Shown here piece by piece: positions 35,091 through 43,366 of a DNA stretch of 64,000 bases. The notes beneath the pieces were generated by a model. That model ran no database searches. It was not told the DNA's origin and worked only from the letters and a program-made list of their open reading frames with translations. Position 1 is the first letter of the stretch. Each line of letters starts with the position of its first letter. A program made the position numbers and the translations under genes. Source of the stretch: Cernens ardua (GTDB taxonomy: Bacteria; Pseudomonadota; Gammaproteobacteria; Pseudomonadales; Halomonadaceae); the NCBI RefSeq assembly GCF_051251085.1, contig NZ_JBPCZH010000005.1, forward strand, positions 1 through 64,000, in the 5' to 3' direction.

Positions 35091-36560
35091 TTGTTGTCGA
35101 CCATTCGCCGGAATTTGCCAGGTCTACGCAAAGGGTATGCCCTTTTGGCAGGCACCTTGCTTGCAGTAATGCCCGGAGTTACACATGCAGCCGGATTACC
35201 TGCATTGGAGAAGTTGTCTGCTGGTAAATTCGAAATCAGTGCGGAAGTCCAGATGCTGGATAATCATCGTGTTCTTGGGCAAGACAACGCACGTAGCCTT
35301 TTGACGCCTGCTTCTCTATCGAAACTTTATGTCTCCTCGGCGGCTCTGGATCGCTTCGGGCCCCAGCATCGTTTTACGACTCGGCTGATGTCTACCGGCC
35401 AGATTCGTGGCAACGTATTGTATGGCAATTTATACGTGGATGGCGGGGGTGCCCCCGCGATGACAACAGAAGAATATTGGAGCCTTGTCCAACAATTGCA
35501 TGCGATTGGTATAGACCATATTCGTGGGCAAGTGTTGCTGGCCCAATGGCCTTATGGCCCATCACCGTGTCTCGTGAGTGACCGTTGCAAGGCGATGACG
35601 GCTTCTTCCAATTCCTATGATGCTTTATTGTCTCCCGTGGCGGTTAATTACGGTAATTGGTGTACCGAAGTTGTACCTACACAGCCCGGGCAACCTGCGC
35701 ATGTTTCGAGCTGCTTTGGGCCGCGTTCGTTATTGCCTGTTCGAGGTACTGTCCGTACAGTATCGGCGGGTCATGCAACGGGCATCGGAGCCCGTCGGGT
35801 AACCGAGAACGGTATTGATACGCTGATGCTCTCAGGGCAAATATCCACTGCTGATGGTCCGCGGCAGCTGTTTCGGTCGTCATCCAACCCTTCCTCCGAA
35901 ACAGCTGAAATCCTGCGTAACCTGTTGGCACAAAACGATATAAGTGTTTCGGGTGGCGTCTCCGTTTATCCCCATGCCATTCCTCAAAGTGCCTCTGAAG
36001 TGGCCTCGGTGGATAGCCCCCCCTTGCAAATGGCGTTAATGGATATGCTGGATTACTCCAACAATTTCATGGCCGATACGCTCACCATGGATATGTCATC
36101 CAGTACCCCTGCCACGATGGCAAGTGGAACGAGTTACATCGAAAACTTTGTGAGCCAGAATGTCCCGGATCATGGTCCATTGACGTTGATGAGCGGTAGT
36201 GGACTAACACCGGAAAATCGTACCAGTGCCCATGGTTTGGTCACTCTGTTGAACTATATGTATCATCGTTCCGAACTCTTCCCTACACTCTATGCGGCCA
36301 TGCAAACGCCGTATAACGGGGTGGCAGGTCATATCCGGCATGGAAGTGCGTTGTTCCAGCGTAATGTCATGGTGAAAACCGGAACGTTGGATCAACCTGT
36401 GGGTGTTCGCTCCATTGCAGGCTATTTCCGTACCGCCAGTGGTCGTTGGGGAGCTTTTGCAGTGTTGTTGCGCGGGCATGATGGCCCTCCCTATCTGAAC
36501 TGGCCGATTGCCATACAAGCATTGTCGGATGATCTCACACCGATCATTCGCAACAATTAA
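35091..36560 (+). CDS. dacB: D-alanyl-D-alanine carboxypeptidase/endopeptidase (PBP4, S13 family)
   Basis: A 489-residue periplasmic peptidoglycan hydrolase that trims pentapeptides and cuts crosslinks. After a signal peptide (about 1-34, THAAG junction) comes the S13 domain. The catalytic SxxK is SLSK at 75-78, SxN is in LDYSNNFMADTL and KTG is in VMVKTGTLD. The large insert domains between SxxK and SxN are as in PBP4. The start is TTG 35091, with GAGGAG upstream, and the next in-frame ATG would cut the signal peptide. A G-rich hairpin follows the stop. Confidence 0.93.
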   Translation: MLSTIRRNLPGLRKGYALLAGTLLAVMPGVTHAAGLPALEKLSAGKFEISAEVQMLDNHRVLGQDNARSLLTPASLSKLYVSSAALDRFGPQHRFTTRLMSTGQIRGNVLYGNLYVDGGGAPAMTTEEYWSLVQQLHAIGIDHIRGQVLLAQWPYGPSPCLVSDRCKAMTASSNSYDALLSPVAVNYGNWCTEVVPTQPGQPAHVSSCFGPRSLLPVRGTVRTVSAGHATGIGARRVTENGIDTLMLSGQISTADGPRQLFRSSSNPSSETAEILRNLLAQNDISVSGGVSVYPHAIPQSASEVASVDSPPLQMALMDMLDYSNNFMADTLTMDMSSSTPATMASGTSYIENFVSQNVPDHGPLTLMSGSGLTPENRTSAHGLVTLLNYMYHRSELFPTLYAAMQTPYNGVAGHIRHGSALFQRNVMVKTGTLDQPVGVRSIAGYFRTASGRWGAFAVLLRGHDGPPYLNWPIAIQALSDDLTPIIRNN

Positions 36561-36599
36561 TACGCATGTTGAGCACTGATTGAATGATGAGAGAATTCG

Positions 36600-36630
36600 G
36601 GGGGGAAAGAGGCTGTTCTGGTTTTCCCCC
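36600..36630 (+). terminator. hairpin after dacB
   Basis: GGGGGAAA (36601-36608) pairs with TTTCCCCC (36623-36630). No T-run follows, so it is a probable but weak terminator or 3'-end structure. Confidence 0.45.
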
Positions 36631-36759
36631 AATAGATCGAACGTTCACCGGAGCGTGCTTTCAGGCTAAGCGCCCTCTATAGAGAAAGATCGGGAAAGGC
36701 ATTGTATTCTATCTCCCCATAGTAGGATGCAAGCCCTCCCAACACCGTTGGATTCGCCA

Positions 36760-37152
36760 ATGAAACCCAGCAACAATTTCGGCTTCAAGAAAGTCTACAA
36801 CTCAACTCGATATTCCCTCTATGGCTTACGTTCCGGCTGGCGCTGTGAGCAAGCCTTCCGTTTCGAGGTGATTCTGGCGATCATCACTTTTCCTGCTTCG
36901 TTCTGGTTGGCCGAGAGCTTTATCCATTGGGCCATGATGATCTGCACCTCCTTGCTGGTATTGTTGACTGAACTGGTTAACTCTGCCATTGAGGCTGTCG
37001 TGGATCGCATGGGCGATGACTACAATGAGTTGTCCGGGCGGGCGAAGGATCTGGGGTCAGCGGCAGTCATGATGAGCGGGATTATGGCAGCAATAGTGTG
37101 GGGGGGATCCTTGCTTATTCGCTTGGGTATCCTTCCTGTTCACTGTGGTTAA
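36760..37152 (+). CDS. dgkA: diacylglycerol kinase (DgkA family)
   Basis: A 130-residue inner-membrane enzyme that phosphorylates diacylglycerol to phosphatidic acid, recycling the lipid by-product of membrane-derived oligosaccharide or lipopolysaccharide modification. It has three transmembrane helices. The signature ELVNSAIEAVVDRMGDDYNELSGRAKDLGSAAV holds the catalytic Glu and the metal-binding Glu. The length is close to E. coli DgkA (122). ATG 36760 is preferred; an in-frame ATG at 36727 adds 11 polar residues without a properly spaced ribosome-binding site. Confidence 0.93.
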   Translation: MKPSNNFGFKKVYNSTRYSLYGLRSGWRCEQAFRFEVILAIITFPASFWLAESFIHWAMMICTSLLVLLTELVNSAIEAVVDRMGDDYNELSGRAKDLGSAAVMMSGIMAAIVWGGSLLIRLGILPVHCG

Positions 37153-37162
37153 GTTCCGTTTG

Positions 37163-37188
37163 TTGTGATGCAATGATATTGCTCACAA
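37163..37188 (+). terminator. hairpin after dgkA
   Basis: TTGTGA-T-GCAAT (37163-37174) pairs with ATTGC-TCACAA (37178-37188) with one bulged base. There is no T-run, so it is a weak terminator candidate. Confidence 0.4.
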
Positions 37189-37336
37189 CACCCCGTACAG
37201 CGTCATACTGGTTGACCTCTCAAGTGTTTCGAATTGTATGGCCTGCGCAGGTCCATTTCCTCAAGGCGCGATTATGGCTGAATTATTCGGTATAGGCACT
37301 TTGCAGACACTCTGTGTTTAATTGATGGTTTGTCTC

Positions 37337-38797
37337 TTATTGAGTGCGCATCTCTACCATTAACCGGCGCATTACATCGTAAATGTAGGGGGACTGACAT
37401 TGTGCAACATTGAAACGCATGAAGTTGTCCGCGTTGTGTGACTCACTGAATACGGTTCCCGGAGCCAGAAGCACCTGTTGTTTTACAGCCTCCTGAGCCA
37501 ATAGCTTTGCGCTAATGCCTTCTGGTAATTTAGTCCACAAGAACATTCCTCCCCGAGGTTCGATCCACGGTGAAATGCCTACGGATGATAAACGCTCAAT
37601 CACCATGTTCATGGCAGATGATAGGCGTTTCCGCATACCCTCTATATGTTTTCGATAAGCGCCGCTACTTAATAACAAGTGTAATAATTTGGCTGAAAAG
37701 TGCCCTGATTCAAAAGCGGTAGCCAATTTGAGGTCGATCAGTTCTTCCAGCCATCGCTCGGATGCCGCGATATAACCTACCCTGACAGAGGCTGACAGCG
37801 TCTTCGAAAAACTTCCTGTATGAATAACGCGGTTCAGACCATCCAATGCGGCCAGCCTGGGAGCAGGACGCCATTCGAAATCGGCAAAAACATCATCTTC
37901 AATAATCATGAGGTCGAACTGTTCAGCCAATTTCAGTAGTCGGTGTGCTGTATCAAACGATAATGAAGCACCGGTGGGGTTATGAAGGGCTGCATTTGTA
38001 ATATAAAGGCGTGGAGAAGCGGTTTTGAGCGCGTGTTCAAATACTGCCAAATCTGGTCCATTCACGGTATAAGGGACTCGGACAACCTTGGCCTTGTGGG
38101 CCTTCAGCAGGGCTTGAAAACTGAAATAACAAGGGTCATCCACGATGACGGCGTCCCCTGGCGTGAGTAATACGCGACAAATCAGATCCACCGCCTGTGT
38201 TCCCGATTCAGTCATCATTAATTGTTTTGGCGATGCCACAATGCCACGGTCATTGATTCGATGGGCAAGCAGTTCACGTAAGGCAGGTAGCCCTTGCGGT
38301 GTCCCATATCCGGTAAGCGGGGCGGCCGGTTGACGTGAAAGCATGCGAAGTGCTCGACGAATTTCATCCGTCGGCATCCATGTTTCGGGTAACCATCCAC
38401 ATCCAGGCTGATAATTTACCCGACTGTCATCCAGCGAGTGGCGAATGATCCAGACAGGATCAATATCCTGCTTTCCCAACGCTGGGCTTTTATTAGGCGT
38501 ATTAATTGTATTCGAGAGCATCTCTGGCTTAATGTAATCGGCTGCTTCGTGCATTGCGCGCTTGATAGGGCGATCATTGACATAAAAACCTGAACCCGCG
38601 CGGGGTTCTATCACTCCTTCGGCAACCAGCCGCTCGTAGGCATTTACGACGGTAGATTTCGAGACACCTATAGAGGCAGCCTGTGCTCGAATCGAGGGGA
38701 GGCGGCTTCCGGCAACAAGATGCCGATCTTTGATGCGTTGACGAATATCTTGCATCACCCGTGTGATAAGGGGGGCATCGCTCTTTTTGTTTTCCAC
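37337..38797 (-). CDS. MocR-family PLP-dependent regulator, PdxR-like
   Basis: A 486-residue GntR-HTH / aminotransferase fusion. The N-terminal wHTH (about 10-75) contains RLPSIRAQAASIGVSKSTVVNAYERLVAEGVIEPRAGSGFYV. The aminotransferase-I-like domain follows, with PLP lysine in HTGSFSKTLSASVRVGY and IIEDDVFADFE. It is divergent from pdxST, so it probably controls vitamin B6 synthesis and senses PLP, as PdxR does in Listeria and Corynebacterium; YdcR-type members are the alternative. I chose GTG 38797 because GAGGG stands 7 bases upstream. ATG 38821, eight codons earlier, has a poor site and abuts a 13-bp duplication. Confidence 0.82.
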   Translation of the reverse strand: MENKKSDAPLITRVMQDIRQRIKDRHLVAGSRLPSIRAQAASIGVSKSTVVNAYERLVAEGVIEPRAGSGFYVNDRPIKRAMHEAADYIKPEMLSNTINTPNKSPALGKQDIDPVWIIRHSLDDSRVNYQPGCGWLPETWMPTDEIRRALRMLSRQPAAPLTGYGTPQGLPALRELLAHRINDRGIVASPKQLMMTESGTQAVDLICRVLLTPGDAVIVDDPCYFSFQALLKAHKAKVVRVPYTVNGPDLAVFEHALKTASPRLYITNAALHNPTGASLSFDTAHRLLKLAEQFDLMIIEDDVFADFEWRPAPRLAALDGLNRVIHTGSFSKTLSASVRVGYIAASERWLEELIDLKLATAFESGHFSAKLLHLLLSSGAYRKHIEGMRKRLSSAMNMVIERLSSVGISPWIEPRGGMFLWTKLPEGISAKLLAQEAVKQQVLLAPGTVFSESHNADNFMRFNVAQCQSPYIYDVMRRLMVEMRTQ

Positions 38798-38821
38798 TGA
38801 ATTTCCCTCGCCTTCTGCCAT

Positions 38822-38847
38822 ACCTAACTACTACACCTAACTAACAC
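38822..38847. repeat. 13-bp imperfect tandem duplication
   Basis: ACCTAACTACTAC (38822-38834) is followed by ACCTAACTAACAC (38835-38847), two differences apart. It sits in the leader of the MocR gene. Confidence 0.75.
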
Positions 38848-38882
38848 ACCCAATGGGATAAAAACTGTGCTGCTCTACAGAG

Positions 38883-38930
38883 GAGTACAGTTCATTAAAA
38901 TTGTACTCTTATTGTCTCTGTTTTAGTACT
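38883..38930. promoter_or_regulatory. candidate operator cluster between MocR gene and pdxS
   Basis: GAGTACA (38883-38889) and TGTACTC (38902-38908) form a dyad with 12 bases between the arms. A third GTAC element, AGTACT, stands at 38925-38930. MocR regulators usually bind two or three repeats in the spacer to their target, so this is the best candidate for PdxR-like binding. It lies about 86 bases from the MocR start and 260 from pdxS. Confidence 0.55.
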
Positions 38931-39189
38931 TGAGTGCAGGTCACTATGGACTAACACTTTGTTGTTTAAATTCGTCTGAGTGCTGGTGTTTTGTTGGGCG
39001 TACCGTCAGGGAAAGTGCTGTTCGGTAAAGGTGATATTCAGGATTGTCCTTCTGTGTATAACTTTATTTGTATGCATGATTTTTATGCATGGATTGAAAG
39101 TCTCTTCCTTCTGTTCGTTGCTCGATTCCACTACTCGAATGAATGTCCCGCACACTTCATATACATGATAGACACTGGGGAAACTTTCC
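38931..39189. other. pdxS leader region
   Basis: No gene is supported in the remaining 260 bases before pdxS. Short open frames (for example 38991-39203) lack ribosome-binding sites and overlap the pdxS start. GGGGAAA lies about 13 bases before the pdxS ATG. Confidence 0.45.
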
Positions 39190-40119
39190 ATGGTAAGTAT
39201 TGATATTCAGGAATCCAGCGCTGACAGAATGCGTTTGAAAATCGGGTTGGCCGAAATGCTGAAGGGCGGCGTCATTATGGATGTATGTACCATTGAACAG
39301 GCAGAAATTGCTCAGGAAGCGGGAGCAGCGGCCGTGATGGCACTTGAGCGTGTACCTGCCCAGATTCGTGCCGAAGGGGGGGTGGCCCGAATGGCAAACC
39401 CGCGCCTTATCCAGCAAATCATGGAAGTGGTGTCCATTCCCGTTATGGCGAAAGCACGTATAGGGCATTTTGCCGAAGCCAGTGTGCTTGAGAGTCTGGG
39501 GGTGGATTTCATCGATGAAAGTGAAGTACTGACCCCGGCAGATGAGGTATACCATATCGATAAAACAGCGTTTGATACCCCCTTTGTATGTGGTGCACGT
39601 AATTTGGGGGAGGCCTTGCGGCGTATCAATGAAGGCGCCGCCATGATTCGTACAAAAGGAGAAGCCGGTACCGGTGATGTGGTGCATGCAGTACAACACA
39701 TGCGTCAGATCATGGCAGATATTCGCGCCATCGCCAGCATGCGTGAAGATGAGCTTTACGTAGCTGCACGGGATTACAAGGTCCCTTTTGAACTGCTGAA
39801 AGTGGTAGCTGAAACCGGAGCTTTGCCTGTTCCCAATTTCTCTGCAGGGGGAATTGCTACGCCTGCTGATGCGGCACTGATGAGAAGCCTGGGCGCGGAA
39901 GCCATTTTCGTAGGCTCGGGTATTTTCATGAGTGATGGTATGCATTATGCGCCCTACGAAGAAGCGGTGCAGCGAGCGCGTGCCATTGTTCGTGCGTGTA
40001 CTTATTATGAGCAACCTGATGTGGTAGCGGAGTGTGCTGCCGAGTGTAGTGGGGCAATGAAGGGGCTGGCTGTCAGCACGTTACAGGCTAATCAAATGCT
40101 CCAGGGGCGGGGTGATTAG
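39190..40119 (+). CDS. pdxS: pyridoxal 5'-phosphate synthase, lyase subunit PdxS
   Basis: A 309-residue TIM-barrel enzyme that builds PLP directly from ribose-5-phosphate, glyceraldehyde-3-phosphate and ammonia supplied by PdxT. KGGVIMDVCTIEQAEIAQEAGAAAVMALERVP is almost invariant in the family. The substrate lysines are K88 (MAKARIGHF) and K156 (RTKGEAGTG). The length is slightly above B. subtilis PdxS (294). It is followed directly by pdxT. This DXP-independent route is uncommon in Gammaproteobacteria, most of which use PdxA/PdxJ. Confidence 0.97.
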   Translation: MVSIDIQESSADRMRLKIGLAEMLKGGVIMDVCTIEQAEIAQEAGAAAVMALERVPAQIRAEGGVARMANPRLIQQIMEVVSIPVMAKARIGHFAEASVLESLGVDFIDESEVLTPADEVYHIDKTAFDTPFVCGARNLGEALRRINEGAAMIRTKGEAGTGDVVHAVQHMRQIMADIRAIASMREDELYVAARDYKVPFELLKVVAETGALPVPNFSAGGIATPADAALMRSLGAEAIFVGSGIFMSDGMHYAPYEEAVQRARAIVRACTYYEQPDVVAECAAECSGAMKGLAVSTLQANQMLQGRGD

Positions 40120-40120
40120 T

Positions 40121-40729
40121 ATGTCTACCAAAAGGAGTCCTACTATTGGTGTTCTCGGGCTTCAGGGGGCTTATCAGGCACATATGATTCGCCTGCAATT
40201 ACTTGGTGCTCATACACGGTTGATATATCAGGCCAGGGATTTGGATCAGGTCGATGGTGTCGTGCTGCCCGGCGGTGAATCGACCACTATGCTACATTTT
40301 TTGACGGGGGACGGAGTCCGCTCGGATTCGACAGAGGAGGGGCCATCCCTATGGCAGGCGCTGCAGCGTTTTGTAATGAAAAAACCGGTATTGGGCACCT
40401 GCGCGGGTTTGATCCTTCTTGCAAAGGAGGTCCTGCCTAAGCAGCCCTCTTTAAAAGCGTTGGACGTTGTCGTAAAGCGCAATGCCTATGGACGACAGCG
40501 TGACTCGCGTATTGTATATGCGGAGAGTGAGCTGGGTGATGAGCCTACAGAGATGGTCTTTATTCGAGCGCCCACGATTGAGCAGGTGGGCTCTGATGTC
40601 GAAGTACTTGCCTATAGGGATGAACATCCCGTTCTGGTACAGCAAGACAATGTAATCGGTTGTGCATTTCATCCGGAACTGGGTAGGGAAATGCGTGTTC
40701 ACCAGCGCTTGCTGTCCCTTTGCGTTTGA
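40121..40729 (+). CDS. pdxT: pyridoxal 5'-phosphate synthase, glutaminase subunit PdxT
   Basis: A 202-residue class I glutamine amidotransferase that feeds ammonia to PdxS in the 12:12 complex. It shows GVLGLQGAYQAH (about 10-21), the oxyanion loop GGESTTM, the nucleophile Cys94 (LGTCAGLILLA) and the His184-x-Glu186 dyad (AFHPELG). ATG 40121 starts 1 base after the pdxS stop, with GGGGCGGGG upstream; a GTG at 40112 is the alternative and would overlap pdxS. Confidence 0.96.
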   Translation: MSTKRSPTIGVLGLQGAYQAHMIRLQLLGAHTRLIYQARDLDQVDGVVLPGGESTTMLHFLTGDGVRSDSTEEGPSLWQALQRFVMKKPVLGTCAGLILLAKEVLPKQPSLKALDVVVKRNAYGRQRDSRIVYAESELGDEPTEMVFIRAPTIEQVGSDVEVLAYRDEHPVLVQQDNVIGCAFHPELGREMRVHQRLLSLCV

Positions 40730-40735
40730 AAATGG

Positions 40736-40768
40736 TCAGGGCTTATGCATTTGAGCCATGAGCCCTGA
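40736..40768. terminator. hairpin between pdxT and convergent Nudix gene
   Basis: TCAGGGCT (40736-40743) pairs perfectly with AGCCCTGA (40761-40768). There is no T-run on either side. It may act as a weak bidirectional end for the two convergent genes. Confidence 0.45.
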
Positions 40769-40799
40769 TGATATTGCCTTGTCTTCACGCAGGATTGTT

Positions 40800-41273
40800 T
40801 CAAGGGTGAAGGTGTTGGTAACGTTGTATCAATATGGGGGCTATTTCATTTTTGAGCAGGGGCGCAAGCTCAGGTAGATTGGGGTTGAAATCTTTTAGGG
40901 ATAATAGAGGCAACCAACGAAATTCTTCAATTTCGGCAGCGCAGCTGATCTCATTGTTATCACTGACTTTATCGTCATCATCAAGCGACTCATTGCCTAT
41001 GTGATGGATTAGATACGCGGTTGCTCTTACCTGATAGCCTTGTTCGTTGGCAGCATCAGCCTGAAATTGCCCCAATAACGTCAGCCTACCTGTTGGTGTT
41101 ACTCCAAGCTCTTCCTGCCATTCACGCCTCAATGTTACCTCGGACGATTCACCTGCCTCCGGTTTACCCCCCGGCAACATGAATGCCGTTGTGTTGCGTT
41201 TCCTGACGACCAGAAGTTTTTCCTGATTGTTGACATAACAACCGGTTACTATGTGAATGATGGAGCCGGACAT
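40800..41273 (-). CDS. Nudix hydrolase
   Basis: A 157-residue cytosolic Nudix protein. The box GKPEAGESSEVTLRREWQEELGV (about 36-58) is complete: G-x5-E-x7-R-E-x2-E-E-x-G. It hydrolyses some nucleoside diphosphate derivative, with metal held by the Glu residues; the substrate cannot be told. It is MutT-like in size. It is convergent with pdxT and is not part of an operon. Confidence 0.9.
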   Translation of the reverse strand: MSGSIIHIVTGCYVNNQEKLLVVRKRNTTAFMLPGGKPEAGESSEVTLRREWQEELGVTPTGRLTLLGQFQADAANEQGYQVRATAYLIHHIGNESLDDDDKVSDNNEISCAAEIEEFRWLPLLSLKDFNPNLPELAPLLKNEIAPILIQRYQHLHP

Positions 41274-41328
41274 ATGGAGTTAGTAGCCTTTATTGAAGAG
41301 GATTATGTTCCGCTTTTCTTTTAGATAA

Positions 41329-42420
41329 TTACTGCGAATGAGGATGACCGTCGCCCTTTTCTACCGCAAAGCGCGCAATTTGTTTTGCCATCCATGGCCC
41401 TGCCAGTACGACAGAGAACATCCGTAGAATTTGCAATGCTGCGACTATCCCCACATCAGCATGTGTATCCAAAGCGATGATTGTCATTGAATCCAATCCG
41501 CCGGGGCTAGTGGCCAAATAGAGGCTGAGGTAATCGGAGCTAATGAAAAATTGCAAAACATAGGCGGAAATCGCACACAACCCAATCAATAGCATGGAAG
41601 AGACGACCATCATGGGAATAGCCTTGATGACATACATGATCGTGGGTTTATCGAAGCGCAATCCCACGTAGGCGCCAATAAGCCCGTAGGCAATCGACAG
41701 AATGGGTAGTGGTAAATCCAGATGAATCCACCCCAGTAGCTGAAGCGGTGTGGCAATAATCACGGGGCCCAGCATGGCACCGGCGGGTATCAGTTTGCGA
41801 CCGATCAGAGAACCTGCGGCGAGGAGTACAAGGGTAATGATCAGCATTATCGGATCGTGAGTGATACTGGCACTCGTGGCGGCTGAACTGGATGTGGTTC
41901 CAGATGACGGGTGAAGAAAATGCGCGACTATAGCCCCAGTGAGCACAACACAGACTACACGTACATACTGCATGGTCGCGACAACCCGTGGATCGCCCCC
42001 ATTATCTTCTGCCATGGCTACCATGACAGAGGCACCGCCGGGAGACGTTCCCCATGCCGCCGTTGTGCCCGGCATTCCCCCGAAACGAACATTGAAAAGC
42101 CCAACCGGAAAACTGATAAACAATAGAATAACGGTGACCACCAGCATGGCAATCCAGTGGTGTGCGATATTCATGATAACGGCGAGCGTGAATGCCTCAC
42201 TAATAAGTATGCCGATGGCCCCCTGGCCAAGATTGAACCAGACGCGTTCCACCTTGAGGGAGATACCCAAGAGAGCAAGCACGATAGAGGCGAGCATGGG
42301 GCCAATAAACTGGCCTCCGGGGAAATTGATGTAGACCAGACATTGGCTGGCAATGCCGCATAAAACAACAAGAAGTAGCCAGCGAAGAGGGCGTGGTAGG
42401 CGTGTTAGCGGCTGAGACAA
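41329..42420 (-). CDS. AbrB-family membrane protein ("ammonia monooxygenase" domain family)
   Basis: A 363-residue inner-membrane protein with about ten helices and two related halves, as in E. coli AbrB/YbgN. GGMPGTTAAWGTSPGGASVMVAMAEDNGGDPRVVATMQYVRV is the repeat-1 signature. YLATSPGGLDSMTIIALDTHADVGIVAALQILRMF is repeat 2. The "ammonia monooxygenase" label in databases is a misnomer; a transport role is more plausible but unproven. It is a single gene. Confidence 0.87.
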   Translation of the reverse strand: MSQPLTRLPRPLRWLLLVVLCGIASQCLVYINFPGGQFIGPMLASIVLALLGISLKVERVWFNLGQGAIGILISEAFTLAVIMNIAHHWIAMLVVTVILLFISFPVGLFNVRFGGMPGTTAAWGTSPGGASVMVAMAEDNGGDPRVVATMQYVRVVCVVLTGAIVAHFLHPSSGTTSSSAATSASITHDPIMLIITLVLLAAGSLIGRKLIPAGAMLGPVIIATPLQLLGWIHLDLPLPILSIAYGLIGAYVGLRFDKPTIMYVIKAIPMMVVSSMLLIGLCAISAYVLQFFISSDYLSLYLATSPGGLDSMTIIALDTHADVGIVAALQILRMFSVVLAGPWMAKQIARFAVEKGDGHPHSQ

Positions 42421-42625
42421 CGTGGTTATCTCCAGTTGGATTATTGGAATGTGTGCATGTAGAGAGATAATAGCTTAACAAAAAACAAAGTGGTTTTCTT
42501 TTCTGAGCAACTTCCGCCAGTTTCGCTTCAGGTTGGATGATCGCTCTTCATCTAATGATTGCGTTCCCAATTTGCGTGATATTGACGGTGATCCCGGTAC
42601 TTTTTCTTTTGGTATGATGGCTGGC

Positions 42626-43105
42626 TCAATGATCCCCCCTATAAGTCAGCAATGCAGTATGTAGCGCTTCGTCCAAAGAGGTATGAAGTGGAGAGTGGAT
42701 GCTCTCGGTAATCATTAAGTTATCAAAACCGCCAAAGTTTTCGATGGTCATGCCATCTTCCCTGACGCGCGAGAAATACTCGGTATGAATATCGCTATAG
42801 GCCCATACCGGTTTTCCCAGTCCATATGCACATCCGACTTCCCACACCGTCCCCACATCCGCTGAAGGGCCTCTAAATGGAGTGAGGTTGGCAATCACAA
42901 AGTCTGCCCTGCGTATCAATTCCATATTATTGGCAAAAATAAGTGCACGCATGGCGGCCCCCTCCGTTTCAACAGGCAATTCGTTATCCATAGGCGTAAG
43001 CGGGATAAACCCTGCCTGACGTACCCGCTCCCTGATGTCTTCGGCATGTTCGAGCGCATTCGGAAAGAAAACATCGGGCCCTGCCAGATAGACTTGCTTG
43101 GTCAT
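42626..43105 (-). CDS. nucleoside 2-deoxyribosyltransferase family protein
   Basis: A 159-residue cytosolic protein. The family pattern is YLAGPDVFFP (about 5-14), RRADFVIANLTPFRGPSADVGTVWEVGCAYGLGKPVWAYSD, where the Asp and Glu of ADVGTVWE are the expected catalytic pair. Family members swap bases between deoxynucleosides or hydrolyse nucleotides (DNPH1/Rcl-like). I chose ATG 43105, with GGGAG upstream; the frame is open 18 codons further. Confidence 0.88.
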   Translation of the reverse strand: MTKQVYLAGPDVFFPNALEHAEDIRERVRQAGFIPLTPMDNELPVETEGAAMRALIFANNMELIRRADFVIANLTPFRGPSADVGTVWEVGCAYGLGKPVWAYSDIHTEYFSRVREDGMTIENFGGFDNLMITESIHSPLHTSLDEALHTALLTYRGDH

Positions 43106-43366
43106 CCTGATCTCCCTTTCTATCAAATGTGTATTGTATGGCATAAGAGGCGTAGGCAAAGGGGGTAGCCTCTCTATTGTTATTCTTAAAATGAATAAAA
43201 GTGTTTATTGTAATAACAAAATGTATTGTTTAGGCTAGCACTATTAGGCGATGGAATTGTGATAAAGAGGCGCCAGGGTACCAACTCCTCATGTTATACC
43301 ACGCCATGACAATACCTATAATGACACTCGCCAATGTCACGACTTGTTTGCGGAGACTCACATCTC

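Noticed and set aside
39157..40014. A 285-codon open frame on the minus strand opposite pdxS.
   Set aside because: It is the shadow of the very conserved PdxS frame and has no ribosome-binding site or family match.
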